A stretch of 64,000 nucleotides of DNA from Vibrio hangzhouensis (GTDB lineage: Bacteria > Pseudomonadota > Gammaproteobacteria > Enterobacterales > Vibrionaceae), in assembly GCF_900107935.1 (NCBI RefSeq), contig NZ_FNVG01000012.1, forward strand, positions 62,001-126,000, given 5' to 3'. The notes under the pieces are model-generated. The model was given only the letters and a program-made list of their open reading frames with translations, did not search any database and had not been told where the DNA came from. Made by a program: the position numbers and the translations under genes. Below are positions 45,843-55,099 of this stretch, in pieces (the stretch's first letter is position 1; each line of letters starts with the position of its first letter).

Positions 45843-47264
45843 ATGTTTTATGTTCATATGCTGCTACTTTTGGCAGTGATATTTGTTGGTATTCGCTACG
45901 GCGGCATCGCCTTTGGCTTGCTGGGCGGATTAGGCGTCTCCATTCTAAGCTTCGTCTTTGGCATCGCTCCGGGCAAACCTCCGATTGGCGTTATGCTGAT
46001 CATCCTTGCGGTTGTCGCCGCTTCCGCCACACTCGAAGCCACTGGCGGTCTAAAACTGTTAGTAAAGTACGCTGAGAGCTTACTGCGTAAACACCCTTCC
46101 AAAGTTGTTTTCCTCGGGCCACTTTGTACCTATTCCCTGACGGTGTTAGTCGGAACGGGTCACTCGGTATACCCTCTCCTGCCGGTAATTTATGACGTAA
46201 GCATCAAACGCGGAATTCGCCCGGAACGCCCCATGGCCATCTCCACGATAGCTTCTCAAATGGGCATCACAGCCAGCCCAATCGCTGCTGCCGCCGCCGT
46301 GGTAATGGCTACAGCAGCAACTAACCACCTCGACATCACACTGGGTCAGGTACTACTGGTAACTATCCCGGCAACACTGACAGGTGTGCTGATTGCCGCC
46401 ACCTGGAGCCTTAAGCGCGGTAAAGAACTGAACGACGATCCAGAATTCCTAGAGCGCTGCAAGGATCCTCAGTTCAAAGCGCAATTGATTGACACCAGCG
46501 AAACCAGCACAGATGAAACCGGTCAACAGGAAGATCAGAAAGCCAAACGCGGTCTCACGGTTTTCTTACTCGGTATCCTGACGGTGATTTGCGTCGCCAT
46601 GTTTGGTAAAGATCTCGGACTGCTTCCAGATGGTGTTAAGACGTCAACAGCACTGCAATTTCTAATGTTGTCAGTCGGTGCCATCATCCTATTAACCACC
46701 AATGTAGATCCGAAAAAAATCGTCAACACCAACGTGTTTATCGCTGGTATGAGTGCGGTCATCATCATCTTTGGTATTGCCTGGATGAGTGACACCATCA
46801 TCGCTTACAACAAACCCTACATTATCAGTCTGGTCGAAGATGTGGTGAAAACTCACCCGTGGACCTTCGCCATTGCCATGTATGTCTCGTCCGTGTTCCT
46901 GAAAAGTCAGGCGGCGGTCTTGACCATTATGTTACCTCTGGGCTTCGCCCTTGGTATTCCGGCAGAAGTATTGATTGGCGTATTACCTGCCTGTTATGCC
47001 TATTATTTCTTCCCATTCTATCCATCCGATCTTGCCGCGATCACCTTTGACCGCTCAGGTACCACAAGAATCGGCAAATACATCTTAAACCACAGCTTCC
47101 TGATTCCGGGCTTTATTGGTGTCTTTACGGCTACCAGCATTGGTTACGCCCTCTCTACCGGCGTGCTGCCTATCTGGCTATGGGCCATTGCCATCGCTGG
47201 ACTGGCGTTTGCAGTCAATAGCTATATGAATCGTTTGAGCAGTGAAACGCTGAGGATTGCTTAA
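45843..47264 (+). CDS. Dcu-family anaerobic C4-dicarboxylate transporter
   Basis: 473 residues, about 12 helices with an Asp/Glu-rich cytoplasmic loop around residue 215-240. AATLEATGGLKLLVKYAE-type sequence (ASATLEATGGLKLLVKYAESLLRKHP), GPLCTYSLTVLVGTGHSVYPLLPVIYDVSIKRGIRPERPM and ASQMGITASPIAAAAA are the DcuA/DcuB signature; late FYPSDLAAITFDRSGTTRIGKYILNHSF is also typical. It exchanges or imports fumarate, succinate, malate or aspartate. Whether DcuA- or DcuB-like cannot be settled by eye. AAAAGGAG ribosome site; monocistronic. Confidence 0.9.
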   Translation: MFYVHMLLLLAVIFVGIRYGGIAFGLLGGLGVSILSFVFGIAPGKPPIGVMLIILAVVAASATLEATGGLKLLVKYAESLLRKHPSKVVFLGPLCTYSLTVLVGTGHSVYPLLPVIYDVSIKRGIRPERPMAISTIASQMGITASPIAAAAAVVMATAATNHLDITLGQVLLVTIPATLTGVLIAATWSLKRGKELNDDPEFLERCKDPQFKAQLIDTSETSTDETGQQEDQKAKRGLTVFLLGILTVICVAMFGKDLGLLPDGVKTSTALQFLMLSVGAIILLTTNVDPKKIVNTNVFIAGMSAVIIIFGIAWMSDTIIAYNKPYIISLVEDVVKTHPWTFAIAMYVSSVFLKSQAAVLTIMLPLGFALGIPAEVLIGVLPACYAYYFFPFYPSDLAAITFDRSGTTRIGKYILNHSFLIPGFIGVFTATSIGYALSTGVLPIWLWAIAIAGLAFAVNSYMNRLSSETLRIA

Positions 47265-47282
47265 GTCCCCTCGTCATCAGTT

Positions 47283-47309
47283 AAACGGAGCCACTGGCTC
47301 CGTTTTTTT
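47283..47309 (+). terminator. Rho-independent terminator after the dcu gene
   Basis: AAACGGAGCC and GGCTCCGTTT, 10-bp stem with a 3-base loop followed by TTTTTTT. Confidence 0.93.
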
Positions 47310-47474
47310 ATTGTAATTGATGCACATAACGGAACCACGTAAAGGTGGTTGTACTGTTTTTTATTAATTTTTACACCTTGTAGCACACTGTGAGCCCTCT
47401 CACGATCCTGTTTTTTCACGCTTATCTTTCAATAAGTTAAAAATGTGCATTTTCCGGACAATGACAGAAACATC

Positions 47475-47502
47475 CACTTTGTAGCAAAAATGTTACAAAG
47501 TG
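47475..47502. promoter_or_regulatory. Candidate operator upstream of hpd
   Basis: CACTTTGTA (47475-47483) and TACAAAGTG (47494-47502) are perfect 9-bp inverted arms with a 10-base spacer, 146 bases before hpd. It does not fit the TyrR box TGTAAA-N6-TTTACA. No dedicated regulator gene lies immediately beside it except the LysR gene beyond maiA. Confidence 0.5.
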
Positions 47503-47647
47503 ACTTTATCAGCGCTTTTGAACTAAATCCTTGAGTCGGTTTCTTTTTTTTTACTTGTTGTCCAGTTTTATAGAAGGGCGAACAACGCCTGCCTACATTA
47601 AGTTCCCCGGAAGTGGGAACCGTTACAACTATCAAAAGGAAAGTTTC

Positions 47648-48721
47648 ATGAGCATCAACTTCAATCCTCTGGGCACCGATGGCTTTGAGTTCGTCGAATA
47701 TACCGCGGCCAATGAGCAAGGCATCAATGATCTGAAAAGATTATTCGATTCGCTTGGCTTTGCAGAAATCGCTAAGCATCGCTCCAAAGAGGCATGGTTG
47801 TACCGTCAGGGCGACATCAACTTTATTGTCAATGCTCAACCGCACAGTCAGGCAGAAGCGTTCGCCAAAATTCACGGTCCCTCGGTCTGTGGTATGGCAT
47901 TTCGTGTGAAAGACGCAGGCAAAGCCATGGCTCATGCTCTCGACAATGGCGGCAAGCAATACGTAACTGAAATTGGCCCCATGGAGCTCAGCATCCCTGC
48001 CATCTATGGGATTGGCGAAAGTTTGCTGTATTTTGTCGACCGCTACGGCAGCAGTAGTATTTATGATGTGGACTTTAAGTTCTATCCCGATGCGGATAAG
48101 CGCCTCGCTGAGCAAGATGTTGGACTCTACGAACTTGACCACCTCACCCACAATGTGAAACAGGGACAAATGGATACCTGGTCAGGCTTTTATGAGCGCT
48201 TGGGCAACTTCCGCGAGATCCGCTACTTTGACATCGAAGGCAAACTCACCGGCTTAGTGAGCCGAGCAATGACCGCGCCTTGTGGCAAGATCCGCATTCC
48301 CATCAATGAATCTTCCGATGACAAGTCACAGATCGAAGAGTTCATTCGAGAATACAACGGAGAAGGCATCCAGCATATCGCATTGACCACGGATGATATC
48401 TACCAAACGGTGCAGACCCTGCGCGACAGAGGCATGGAGTTTATGCCGACCCCGGATACTTACTACGAAAAAGTAGATTCTCGAGTGGAAGGTCACAACG
48501 AAGACGTCAAACGACTCAGAGATCTGCGCATTCTCATTGACGGTGCACCGATGAAAGACGGCATCTTACTGCAGATTTTTACTCAAACCGTCATCGGTCC
48601 CGTATTCTTTGAAATCATCCAACGCAAAGGAAACGAAGGCTTTGGCGAGGGCAATTTCAAGGCCCTGTTTGAATCAATAGAAGAAGATCAAATTCGCAGA
48701 GGAGTACTGGACGATGCGTAA
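47648..48721 (+). CDS. hpd: 4-hydroxyphenylpyruvate dioxygenase
   Basis: 357 residues from the ATG at 47648, with AAAGGAAAG upstream; the open frame back to 47531 is leader. Fe(II) ligands H165 (ELDHLTHNV), H243 (IQHIALTTDD) and E322 (FFEIIQRKGNEGFGEGNFKALFESIEEDQ) are in the standard places of the VOC fold. It converts 4-hydroxyphenylpyruvate to homogentisate. First of four tyrosine-degradation genes; overlaps hmgA by 8 bases. Confidence 0.96.
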   Translation: MSINFNPLGTDGFEFVEYTAANEQGINDLKRLFDSLGFAEIAKHRSKEAWLYRQGDINFIVNAQPHSQAEAFAKIHGPSVCGMAFRVKDAGKAMAHALDNGGKQYVTEIGPMELSIPAIYGIGESLLYFVDRYGSSSIYDVDFKFYPDADKRLAEQDVGLYELDHLTHNVKQGQMDTWSGFYERLGNFREIRYFDIEGKLTGLVSRAMTAPCGKIRIPINESSDDKSQIEEFIREYNGEGIQHIALTTDDIYQTVQTLRDRGMEFMPTPDTYYEKVDSRVEGHNEDVKRLRDLRILIDGAPMKDGILLQIFTQTVIGPVFFEIIQRKGNEGFGEGNFKALFESIEEDQIRRGVLDDA

Positions 48722-49847
48722 ATGGCCGACGTTTCCTCATCGGGAAGGCACCTACTCGAAACAAGCGCATGCCGACTTTCCAGAGCAGGCAATCTACGAA
48801 CGCGAAGCAGGTCGGGAAGGATTTTTTGGCCCCGCAACGCATTTTCACCACCAGCATGCTCCAACCGGCTGGAGTGAATGGGAAGGGGAGCTAAAACCGA
48901 GAGCGTTTAACTTTAATCAGGTACAACAAGCGCATCACAACTCTCCCTGGTCAGTACCCGATCTGTTACACAATAACGAGTGTAAGGTCCGGGTCTGGCG
49001 TCTCCATGAGGCAATGCCTCAGCTAGCGCGTAACGGGGACGGTGATGAGCTGCTGTTCATTCATCAGGGCAGTGCTGATCTATATTGCGACTACGGACAT
49101 TTGCACGTCAGCGAGGGAGACTACGTCATGATCCCTCGCTCAACGAACTGGCGTCTTGAGCCTGAATCCCCGTTATTCATCCTGATGATTGAAAATACCG
49201 GTTCAGCCTACGCCTTGCCTGACAAAGGCATCGTTGGCCAGCACGCTGTATTTGACCCAGCCGTACTGGAAGCCCCTTCCATCAACGACAAGTTTAAAGC
49301 ACAGTACAGCGAGAAACGGACCCAAGTTGCGCTCAAACGGGACAATAAGGTCAACGTCATTACCTACCCGTTCAATCCACTGGACGCGATTGGCTGGCAT
49401 GGCGACCTGTCGGTACTCAAACTGAACTGGCGCGACATACGACCTTTAATGTCTCATCGCTACCACTTGCCGCCATCAGCCCACACCACATTCGTAGGCA
49501 ACGGGTTTGTTGTGTGCACCTTTGTGCCAAGACCCATCGAAAGCGATCCCGGCGCATTAAAAGTGCCGTTCTATCACAACAATGACGACTATGACGAAGT
49601 GCTGTTCTACCACGCAGGGGATTTCTTCAGTCGTGACAACATTGAAGCGGGCATGGTGACTTTCCACCCGGCTGGATTCACCCACGGTCCGCACCCCAAA
49701 GCTTTTCAGGCTGGCAGAGAAGCGAAAAAAACCTTCACTGACGAAGTGGCTGTCATGATTGACACCCGCAACGCACTCCAACATAGCCAGGCGGCGAGTG
49801 ACGTTGAAAATACCGAATACGTCTACAGTTGGAAGACAGGAAGTTAA
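48714..49847 (+). CDS. hmgA: Homogentisate 1,2-dioxygenase
   Basis: 377 residues with a cupin-type fold. KVRVWRLHEAMPQLARNGDGDELLFIHQGSADL, SEGDYVMIPRSTNWRLEP and the C-terminal iron-site part FYHNNDDYDEVLFYHAGDFFSRDNIEAGMVTFHPAGFTHGPHP with its His and Glu residues are visible. It is shorter than the ~430-residue human-type enzyme and belongs to the compact bacterial form. It opens the ring of homogentisate to maleylacetoacetate. Loss of this gene makes bacteria brown with pyomelanin. Confidence 0.93.
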   Translation: MRKWPTFPHREGTYSKQAHADFPEQAIYEREAGREGFFGPATHFHHQHAPTGWSEWEGELKPRAFNFNQVQQAHHNSPWSVPDLLHNNECKVRVWRLHEAMPQLARNGDGDELLFIHQGSADLYCDYGHLHVSEGDYVMIPRSTNWRLEPESPLFILMIENTGSAYALPDKGIVGQHAVFDPAVLEAPSINDKFKAQYSEKRTQVALKRDNKVNVITYPFNPLDAIGWHGDLSVLKLNWRDIRPLMSHRYHLPPSAHTTFVGNGFVVCTFVPRPIESDPGALKVPFYHNNDDYDEVLFYHAGDFFSRDNIEAGMVTFHPAGFTHGPHPKAFQAGREAKKTFTDEVAVMIDTRNALQHSQAASDVENTEYVYSWKTGS

Positions 49848-49848
49848 G

Positions 49849-50883
49849 ATGAAATTAGCAACGTTAAATAATCATACTCGCGATGGCCAACTGGTGGTGG
49901 TTAGCCGCGATCTCAGACACTGCATCACCGTTCCGGAGATCGCACCCACCCTACAAGCCGCGCTGGATGACTGGCATCGTGTAAAACCGCTACTCGAAGA
50001 GGTTTCTCTGGGACTCAATCAGGGCATTTTGCTTCAGGCAATCCCCTTCAATCAGGAAAACTGCGAGTCTCCCTTACCGAGAGCGTACCAATGGGCCGAC
50101 GGCTCCGCTTACGTGAACCATGTTGAACTGGTACGCAAAGCCCGCGGTGCCGAAATGCCCGAGAGTTTCTGGAGCGACCCTTTAATGTATCAGGGCGGCT
50201 CGGATGCCTTTATCGCCCCCCGCACGCCCATCACCATGGGCAGTGAAGAGTGGGGAATCGACTTTGAGGGTGAAGTGGCCGTTATTACCGGTGACGTACC
50301 GATGGGCAGCACAACCGATGAGGCGGCAGAGTCCATTCGACTGTTAATGCTGGTCAATGACGTGTCATTGAGAGGATTGATTCCCCAGGAGTTGGGGAAA
50401 GGATTCGGCTTTTTCCAGTCGAAACCCTCGTCGGCCTTTTCACCAGTGGCTGTAACACCAGATGAACTTGGCAAGGCATGGCAAGACAGCAAAGTGCACC
50501 TTCCCCTTATCTCAACCTACAACCGGGAACCTTTTGGCTACCCCAATGCCGGTGTTGATATGACCTTCAGTTTTGCCGAGCTCGTTGCCCACGCCGCCAA
50601 AACGCGCCCACTTTCTGCGGGCACCATTATTGGCTCGGGTACCGTGTCCAATAAACAAGGCACCGACTACGGTACCTCTATAGAAGAAGGTGGGGTTGGC
50701 TACTCCTGCATTGCAGAGCGACGCATGATAGAAACCATTCGCGACGGAAAACCCACGACATCTTTCATGCGCTTTGGTGACACTATCAAACTGGACATGC
50801 AGGATGCCGACGGCCAAAGCATTTTTGGCACTATAGAGCAAGTGGTTCAGCCGTACCGCCCACCTAACGCTCAGGAGGCTTGA
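49849..50883 (+). CDS. Fumarylacetoacetase (FAH family)
   Basis: 344 residues from the ATG at 49849, one base after the hmgA stop and behind GGAAG; the 30 upstream codons in frame belong to hmgA sequence. Metal-site and catalytic segments include GIDFEGEVAVITGDVPMG (Asp/Glu ligands), LVNDVSLRGLIPQELGKGFGFFQSKPSSAFSP and GTIIGSGTVSNKQG. It hydrolyses fumarylacetoacetate to fumarate and acetoacetate. Its stop overlaps the maiA start by one base. Confidence 0.93.
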   Translation: MKLATLNNHTRDGQLVVVSRDLRHCITVPEIAPTLQAALDDWHRVKPLLEEVSLGLNQGILLQAIPFNQENCESPLPRAYQWADGSAYVNHVELVRKARGAEMPESFWSDPLMYQGGSDAFIAPRTPITMGSEEWGIDFEGEVAVITGDVPMGSTTDEAAESIRLLMLVNDVSLRGLIPQELGKGFGFFQSKPSSAFSPVAVTPDELGKAWQDSKVHLPLISTYNREPFGYPNAGVDMTFSFAELVAHAAKTRPLSAGTIIGSGTVSNKQGTDYGTSIEEGGVGYSCIAERRMIETIRDGKPTTSFMRFGDTIKLDMQDADGQSIFGTIEQVVQPYRPPNAQEA

Positions 50884-51548
50884 TGTCAGACTTGGTTCTG
50901 TATGAATACTGGCGTTCCTCAGCCGCTTATAGGGTGCGTATTGCGTTAAACCTAAAGCAGCTACCCTACAAGGCGGTACCCGTTCATCTTGTTAAAGACG
51001 GTGGTGAACAGCATAAGGCAGCGTTCTCAGCACTCAATGCCAACGAGTTGGTACCAGTGCTGGTCGCCCCCGCCCCTGAAGGGGGGGAAATGGTGCTCAA
51101 TCAGTCACTGACCATCATCGATTACCTGGATGACCACTATCCCACGCCAAGGCTGACACCCGAGTCGGGCCAAGAAAGGTATTGGGTCAAGGCACTGGCC
51201 CAGGATATCGCTATCGATATTCATCCGATCAATAACCTACGAGTCATTCAGCATCTCAGTCAGCAGTTTGTGATGAATGACGATAGCAGGCAACAATGGA
51301 TGCGTCACTGGATTGAAATCGGTTTTCACGCACTAGAAAAAAAACTGGCTAAGGTCTCGGGGTTGTGCTGTGTCGGGGATGACATCACGCTAGTTGATGT
51401 CTGTCTGGTCCCGCAACTCTATAACGCCGAGCGATTTAACGTCGATTTGACTGCCTTTCCTATCATCAGTGCCATAGGTGCGCACCTGAGAACCCACCCG
51501 GCTTTTCAGGCTGCAGAACCTGAACGGCAAAAAGATGCGGTGGTCTGA
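50883..51548 (+). CDS. maiA: Maleylacetoacetate isomerase
   Basis: 221 residues, zeta-class glutathione transferase. YEYWRSSAAYRVRIALNLKQLPYKAVPVHL has the S-S-x-x-x-R-V-R-I-A-L active-site motif (GSH thiolate is activated by the serines). NQSLTIIDYLDDHYPTPRL and ALAQDIAIDIHPINNLRVIQHL are family-typical. It isomerises maleylacetoacetate to the fumaryl form with GSH. Placed after fahA, which is the order usual in Vibrio-like genomes. GGAGG ribosome site inside fahA. Confidence 0.94.
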   Translation: MSDLVLYEYWRSSAAYRVRIALNLKQLPYKAVPVHLVKDGGEQHKAAFSALNANELVPVLVAPAPEGGEMVLNQSLTIIDYLDDHYPTPRLTPESGQERYWVKALAQDIAIDIHPINNLRVIQHLSQQFVMNDDSRQQWMRHWIEIGFHALEKKLAKVSGLCCVGDDITLVDVCLVPQLYNAERFNVDLTAFPIISAIGAHLRTHPAFQAAEPERQKDAVV

Positions 51549-51658
51549 TATCGGTGGAGAACTTGATAAAGTGGTATACCCCAAAGCAAGGATCGCATCA
51601 TCACCGTGTTTGATACTTGTCTAACCTCGGCCCCTCAGGCTCGTCACTAGTGCCAGGT

Positions 51659-52534
51659 TCATTCGCTGATTTTCAGTTTTTCTGTCAAAAAGTCCATCAG
51701 AACGCGTATTTTTCGGTTATGTTGTACATCTCTATGACAAGTCAGATAAACGGGCAAGTCCGGAATATCAATCCCACAATCAATACGCGTCAGCCCTAAT
51801 CTTTCTGCGACATGGGAATGAGTAAATATGACCCCGCCACCATTGCAGGCAACTTCAAGCATCAATGGCATATTATCGGTTCGAAAACAAAGCTCGTCGT
51901 TTTTTATTGGCCACCCTAATGCAGAAGATCCCTCTTCAAGCTGCTTATCACGATCATACCCAAGGATTCTATGGGTAGCGAGCTCTGCCGGCGTCGTTGG
52001 CGTTCCTGCAGATTGCAAGTAAGCATTACTGGCGTATGTTCCAAGCTCGATGTCGAATAAATACTTCATGACTAAATCTTGCTGGTGTGGGCGAAACATC
52101 CTGATAGCAATATCCGCATCACGCTTATCAAGATTGGATACCTGATTAGTCACGACAACCTGTACTTGCAACTCCGGATAAAGGTCTAGAAATTCAGCTA
52201 ATATCGCTGGCAAATGGTACTGAGCAATCATCTCATTCACTGACAACCGCACACTACCCGACAACGTAATATCTTGCCCCTGAACAAGTCTTTGAAGTCT
52301 GTTTGCAGACACGGCCATACTGCGGCTCTCTTCCAGCAACATCTTGCCAAAGTCTGTGAGCGTTAACCCCTGCGTACTACGGTCAAACAAATTACGTCCC
52401 AGCTGTGTTTCCAAAGCGAGCAGTTGTCGACTTAAAGTTGGTTGTGAACTGCCAAGCAATTTGGCTGCATGATTGAGACTACCACTGTCAACAATCGCCA
52501 AAAACATGTGCCAAGAGCGCCAATCGATATTCAT
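51659..52534 (-). CDS. LysR-family transcriptional regulator
   Basis: 291 residues from the ATG at 52534; a GTG at 52555 is the alternative. WHMFLAIVDSGSLNHAAKLLGSSQPTLSRQLLALETQLG is the helix-turn-helix, and the effector domain begins around residue 92. It reads away from the MDR oxidoreductase gene with a 144-base divergent promoter region, so that gene is the first candidate target. Confidence 0.88.
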   Translation of the reverse strand: MNIDWRSWHMFLAIVDSGSLNHAAKLLGSSQPTLSRQLLALETQLGRNLFDRSTQGLTLTDFGKMLLEESRSMAVSANRLQRLVQGQDITLSGSVRLSVNEMIAQYHLPAILAEFLDLYPELQVQVVVTNQVSNLDKRDADIAIRMFRPHQQDLVMKYLFDIELGTYASNAYLQSAGTPTTPAELATHRILGYDRDKQLEEGSSALGWPIKNDELCFRTDNMPLMLEVACNGGGVIFTHSHVAERLGLTRIDCGIDIPDLPVYLTCHRDVQHNRKIRVLMDFLTEKLKISE

Positions 52535-52678
52535 ATTTGAATAACCACCTATCACATTTACCCATTCATTATTTTATTTGTGAATATTAAAATTGTTACA
52601 TCGTTTTGTAAATCACCGTCATAAATGAATTCGACTTGTCATGCTGTCAGAAGCCTAACCGAATGAAAGGAGCGTCTA

Positions 52679-53737
52679 ATGAAAGGTAACTTAAAAATCG
52701 TTGTAAATAGCTACGGAGATCCTACCCATCTTGTTTCCCTCACTGAACGCTTACCTAAACCGAATCATAAACAAGTACGAGTCAGGGTGTTGGCAGCAGG
52801 TGTCGGATGGGCTGATATTATGGCCCGACGAGGAGGCTATCCATTAGCATCAAAGCCTCCTTTTACCCCGGGATATGATTTCACTGGTGTCATCGATGAA
52901 ATAGGCAGTGAAGTATCTGACTTCAACGTTGGTGACCATGTTGTCGGTCTCAACCCAAACTTTGGCTGCTACTCAGAGTATCTGTGTATTTCTTCAGATT
53001 TCCTGGTGCGTTTTCCGAAATACCTGGACCCTGCAGAGGTTTGCAGTCTGTGTCTGAACTACTTAACAGCTCACTGTATGCTGTTTAAAAAAGCCAACAT
53101 CCAACCAGGCCAAACCATTCTGGTTCACTCTGCAGCCGGAGGCGTCGGCTCGGCTCTGGTTCAGCTAGCCAACTTAGCGGGCGTGAAGGTGTTAGGAACG
53201 GCGTCTCATCAAAAGCATGATGTTGTCCGCAGGTTAGGCGCGACTCACATAGACTACCAGTCACAAGACTTTGTTGAAGAAGTGCATGCACACTTTCCCG
53301 AAGGTGTTGATGCCGCCTTCGACCCTATTGGGGGGGAGCATCTGAGCCGTAGCTATAAAGCCCTCAAACGAGACGGTGTGCTTGTTAGTTACGGTTTTTC
53401 CGGCAAGAAATACGGCGGTCTTTTTACGATGGCCTCAGGGATCGCTCAAGTCGCCTTACTAAATATGTTACCTAGTAGGAAAAAAGTCCTATTTTGTGCA
53501 CTGCCCTCTCAAGTTAAAAAAGACGTTATCTGGTACAAAGAGGCACTTACTTCACTGGTAAAATCACTAGATAGAGGACGCATTAACCCTATTATTACTG
53601 AGATAATTCCTTTGGAACAGGCAAGTAAGGCGCACCAACTTCTAGAAAGCGGAAGCACGGTTGGCAAAATTGTGCTTAAGTGCAGCACGTTTCCAAATGA
53701 AGCCGATTTCGACAACAAAGGTCCAAATGCCGCTTAA
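52679..53737 (+). CDS. MDR-family NAD(P)H quinone-reductase-like enzyme
   Basis: 352 residues. VRVRVLAAGVGWADIMARRGGYPLASKPPFTPGYDFTGVIDEIGSEVSDF is the GroES-like part, and VHSAAGGVGSALVQLANLAGVKVLGTAS the nucleotide-binding loop of the zinc-free zeta-crystallin/quinone oxidoreductase group. The Cys-rich VCSLCLNYLTAHCMLF stretch is unusual. Probably reduces a quinone or an unsaturated aldehyde. AAAGGAG ribosome site; probably regulated by the divergent LysR gene. Confidence 0.88.
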   Translation: MKGNLKIVVNSYGDPTHLVSLTERLPKPNHKQVRVRVLAAGVGWADIMARRGGYPLASKPPFTPGYDFTGVIDEIGSEVSDFNVGDHVVGLNPNFGCYSEYLCISSDFLVRFPKYLDPAEVCSLCLNYLTAHCMLFKKANIQPGQTILVHSAAGGVGSALVQLANLAGVKVLGTASHQKHDVVRRLGATHIDYQSQDFVEEVHAHFPEGVDAAFDPIGGEHLSRSYKALKRDGVLVSYGFSGKKYGGLFTMASGIAQVALLNMLPSRKKVLFCALPSQVKKDVIWYKEALTSLVKSLDRGRINPIITEIIPLEQASKAHQLLESGSTVGKIVLKCSTFPNEADFDNKGPNAA

Positions 53738-53772
53738 TAGAGAAAAAACTTATCACTCGGTCTCATAAATGG

Positions 53773-53808
53773 AAACAGTGGATTGGCATTCATGCCAATC
53801 CACTGTTT
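53773..53808. terminator. Bidirectional terminator, MDR gene / VOC gene
   Basis: AAACAGTGGATTGGCA and TGCCAATCCACTGTTT form a perfect 16-bp stem with a 4-base loop between convergent genes. Confidence 0.9.
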
Positions 53809-53819
53809 TAAACTTATAT

Positions 53820-54305
53820 TTACTCGTAATCTGACGCGTAAGTTTCTTCGTAAGTGTGCGAGTACAGTTCGAACAGGTTACCGAACGGGTCTTCCAGGTA
53901 AACCATTTTCGCTGGCTTACTATCATCTTCAGGGTGATAACGCATGATGTCCATACGAACTTTACCGCCGAATTGTTCTGTACGTTGAATCGCGCCTTCG
54001 AAGTCGTCTGTTTGCAGACAGAAATGGAAGATACCCAGACGAGAGAAGTCCACTACATGGCGTTCTTGGCGCTCTTTCATTTCAAATAATTCAACGCCAA
54101 TACCGTCCGTTGTCACCAGGTGTGCGATGTTGAAGCCCTTAAAGCCTTCACCAAATACCGCGATACACATTCTACCGATTGCCGTCTCGCGCTCTTCAAT
54201 TACCTTAGTGTTGTTCATAACGATTTTAAGACCAAGCGCTTGGGTGTAAAACTCAACCGCTTTGTCCATGTCGCCTACCATGATACCTACGTGATTCATT
54301 TTCAT
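53820..54305 (-). CDS. VOC-superfamily protein (glyoxalase/dioxygenase fold)
   Basis: 161 residues from the ATG at 54305, which follows GAGAG; the frame to 54377 adds an unlikely leader. MNHVGIMVGDMDKAVEFYTQALGLKIV, GIFHFCLQTDDFEGAIQRTEQFGG and YLEDPFGNLFELYSHTYEE are the two beta-alpha-beta-beta-beta modules, with His and Glu metal ligands. Members are lyases, dioxygenases or resistance proteins; reaction unknown. Well-used codons and a strong ribosome site suggest appreciable expression. Confidence 0.85.
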   Translation of the reverse strand: MKMNHVGIMVGDMDKAVEFYTQALGLKIVMNNTKVIEERETAIGRMCIAVFGEGFKGFNIAHLVTTDGIGVELFEMKERQERHVVDFSRLGIFHFCLQTDDFEGAIQRTEQFGGKVRMDIMRYHPEDDSKPAKMVYLEDPFGNLFELYSHTYEETYASDYE

Positions 54306-54551
54306 AATTCTGCTCTCAACTTTGATGACTGTCGGATGTTTCGTTTCGATGAGGAGAGTATAGGGACAGATGTGCATCAGATAAAATTATCAATTATTAT
54401 TTTTTAAATAACATTATGTTATCAATCATCGCGCACTGATTTATGCCGTATACGATTGAGCTTGCTTTATTCTCCCATATTAAAAATGGCCATCACCAAC
54501 AGGAAAGTGAAGAACATAGAATCACCATAACCAACTGAAAAAAATAAATAA

Positions 54552-54899
54552 TTTATTAGAGTTCAAGGCACACCGAAAATACTCCCTCTTTTAGGGAGGG
54601 TTACAGATACACCAGATGAAGAGTTCCAGTATGATATCTGCGGCTCGCACGGAGGAGAGGTTCCAGCAAATGCCTATGGAATCAAATCTGGAACAATACC
54701 TACTGGCAGGTGTGCCATTGCTACCCATAAGGGGAACCATGATGGTATTGGCGACACCGTGTATCACTTGTATAAAAAATGGCTGCCAGATAGCGGCGAA
54801 GAATTAAGAGACTACCCTTGTTTCTTCCGTTACTTAAATTTTGTTCATGAAGTAAATGAATGTGAGTTGTTAACGGAGATCTATCTACCGATTAAATAG
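54552..54899 (+). pseudogene. Remnant of an AraC/GyrI-like effector-binding domain protein
   Basis: An open frame of ~115 codons without a usable start. The readable part, TDTPDEEFQYDICGSHGG, then A-Y-G-I-K-S-G-T-I-P-T-G-R-C-A-I-A-T-H-K-G, then L-Y-K-K-W-L-P-D-S-G-E-E-L-R-D-Y-P-C-F-F-R-Y-L, ending LLTEIYLPIK, is the C-terminal GyrI-like (Rob-type) domain typical of AraC-family regulators. The N-terminal ~50 residues of the domain and any HTH are gone; a stop codon (54549-54551) closes the frame upstream. Overlapped in another frame by a meaningless 63-codon ORF (54616-54807). Decayed or never full here. Confidence 0.7.
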
Positions 54900-54911
54900 T
54901 AAGCGGCTGAG

Positions 54912-54951
54912 AGCGGTGGTCTGCATGCAGAGACAAAGGCAAACCACCGCT
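54912..54951 (+). other. Hairpin with nested palindrome after the GyrI remnant
   Basis: AGCGGTGGT (54912-54920) pairs with ACCACCGCT (54943-54951); directly after the left arm is the perfect palindrome CTGCATGCAG (54921-54930). Perhaps the old terminator of the decayed gene. No T-run follows. Confidence 0.4.
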
Positions 54952-55099
54952 ACTTAGTTGGATGAGCAAAAACCAAGTTGCGTATCAGTCAAATTAGAAA
55001 GACAGCAAACTTGACACAAAGATGTAAAAGCTCACGCTGTAGGCTTTTTGTTTATAGTGCTTGATAATATTTCGACACACTAAAAAGTCTTACCTCTGA

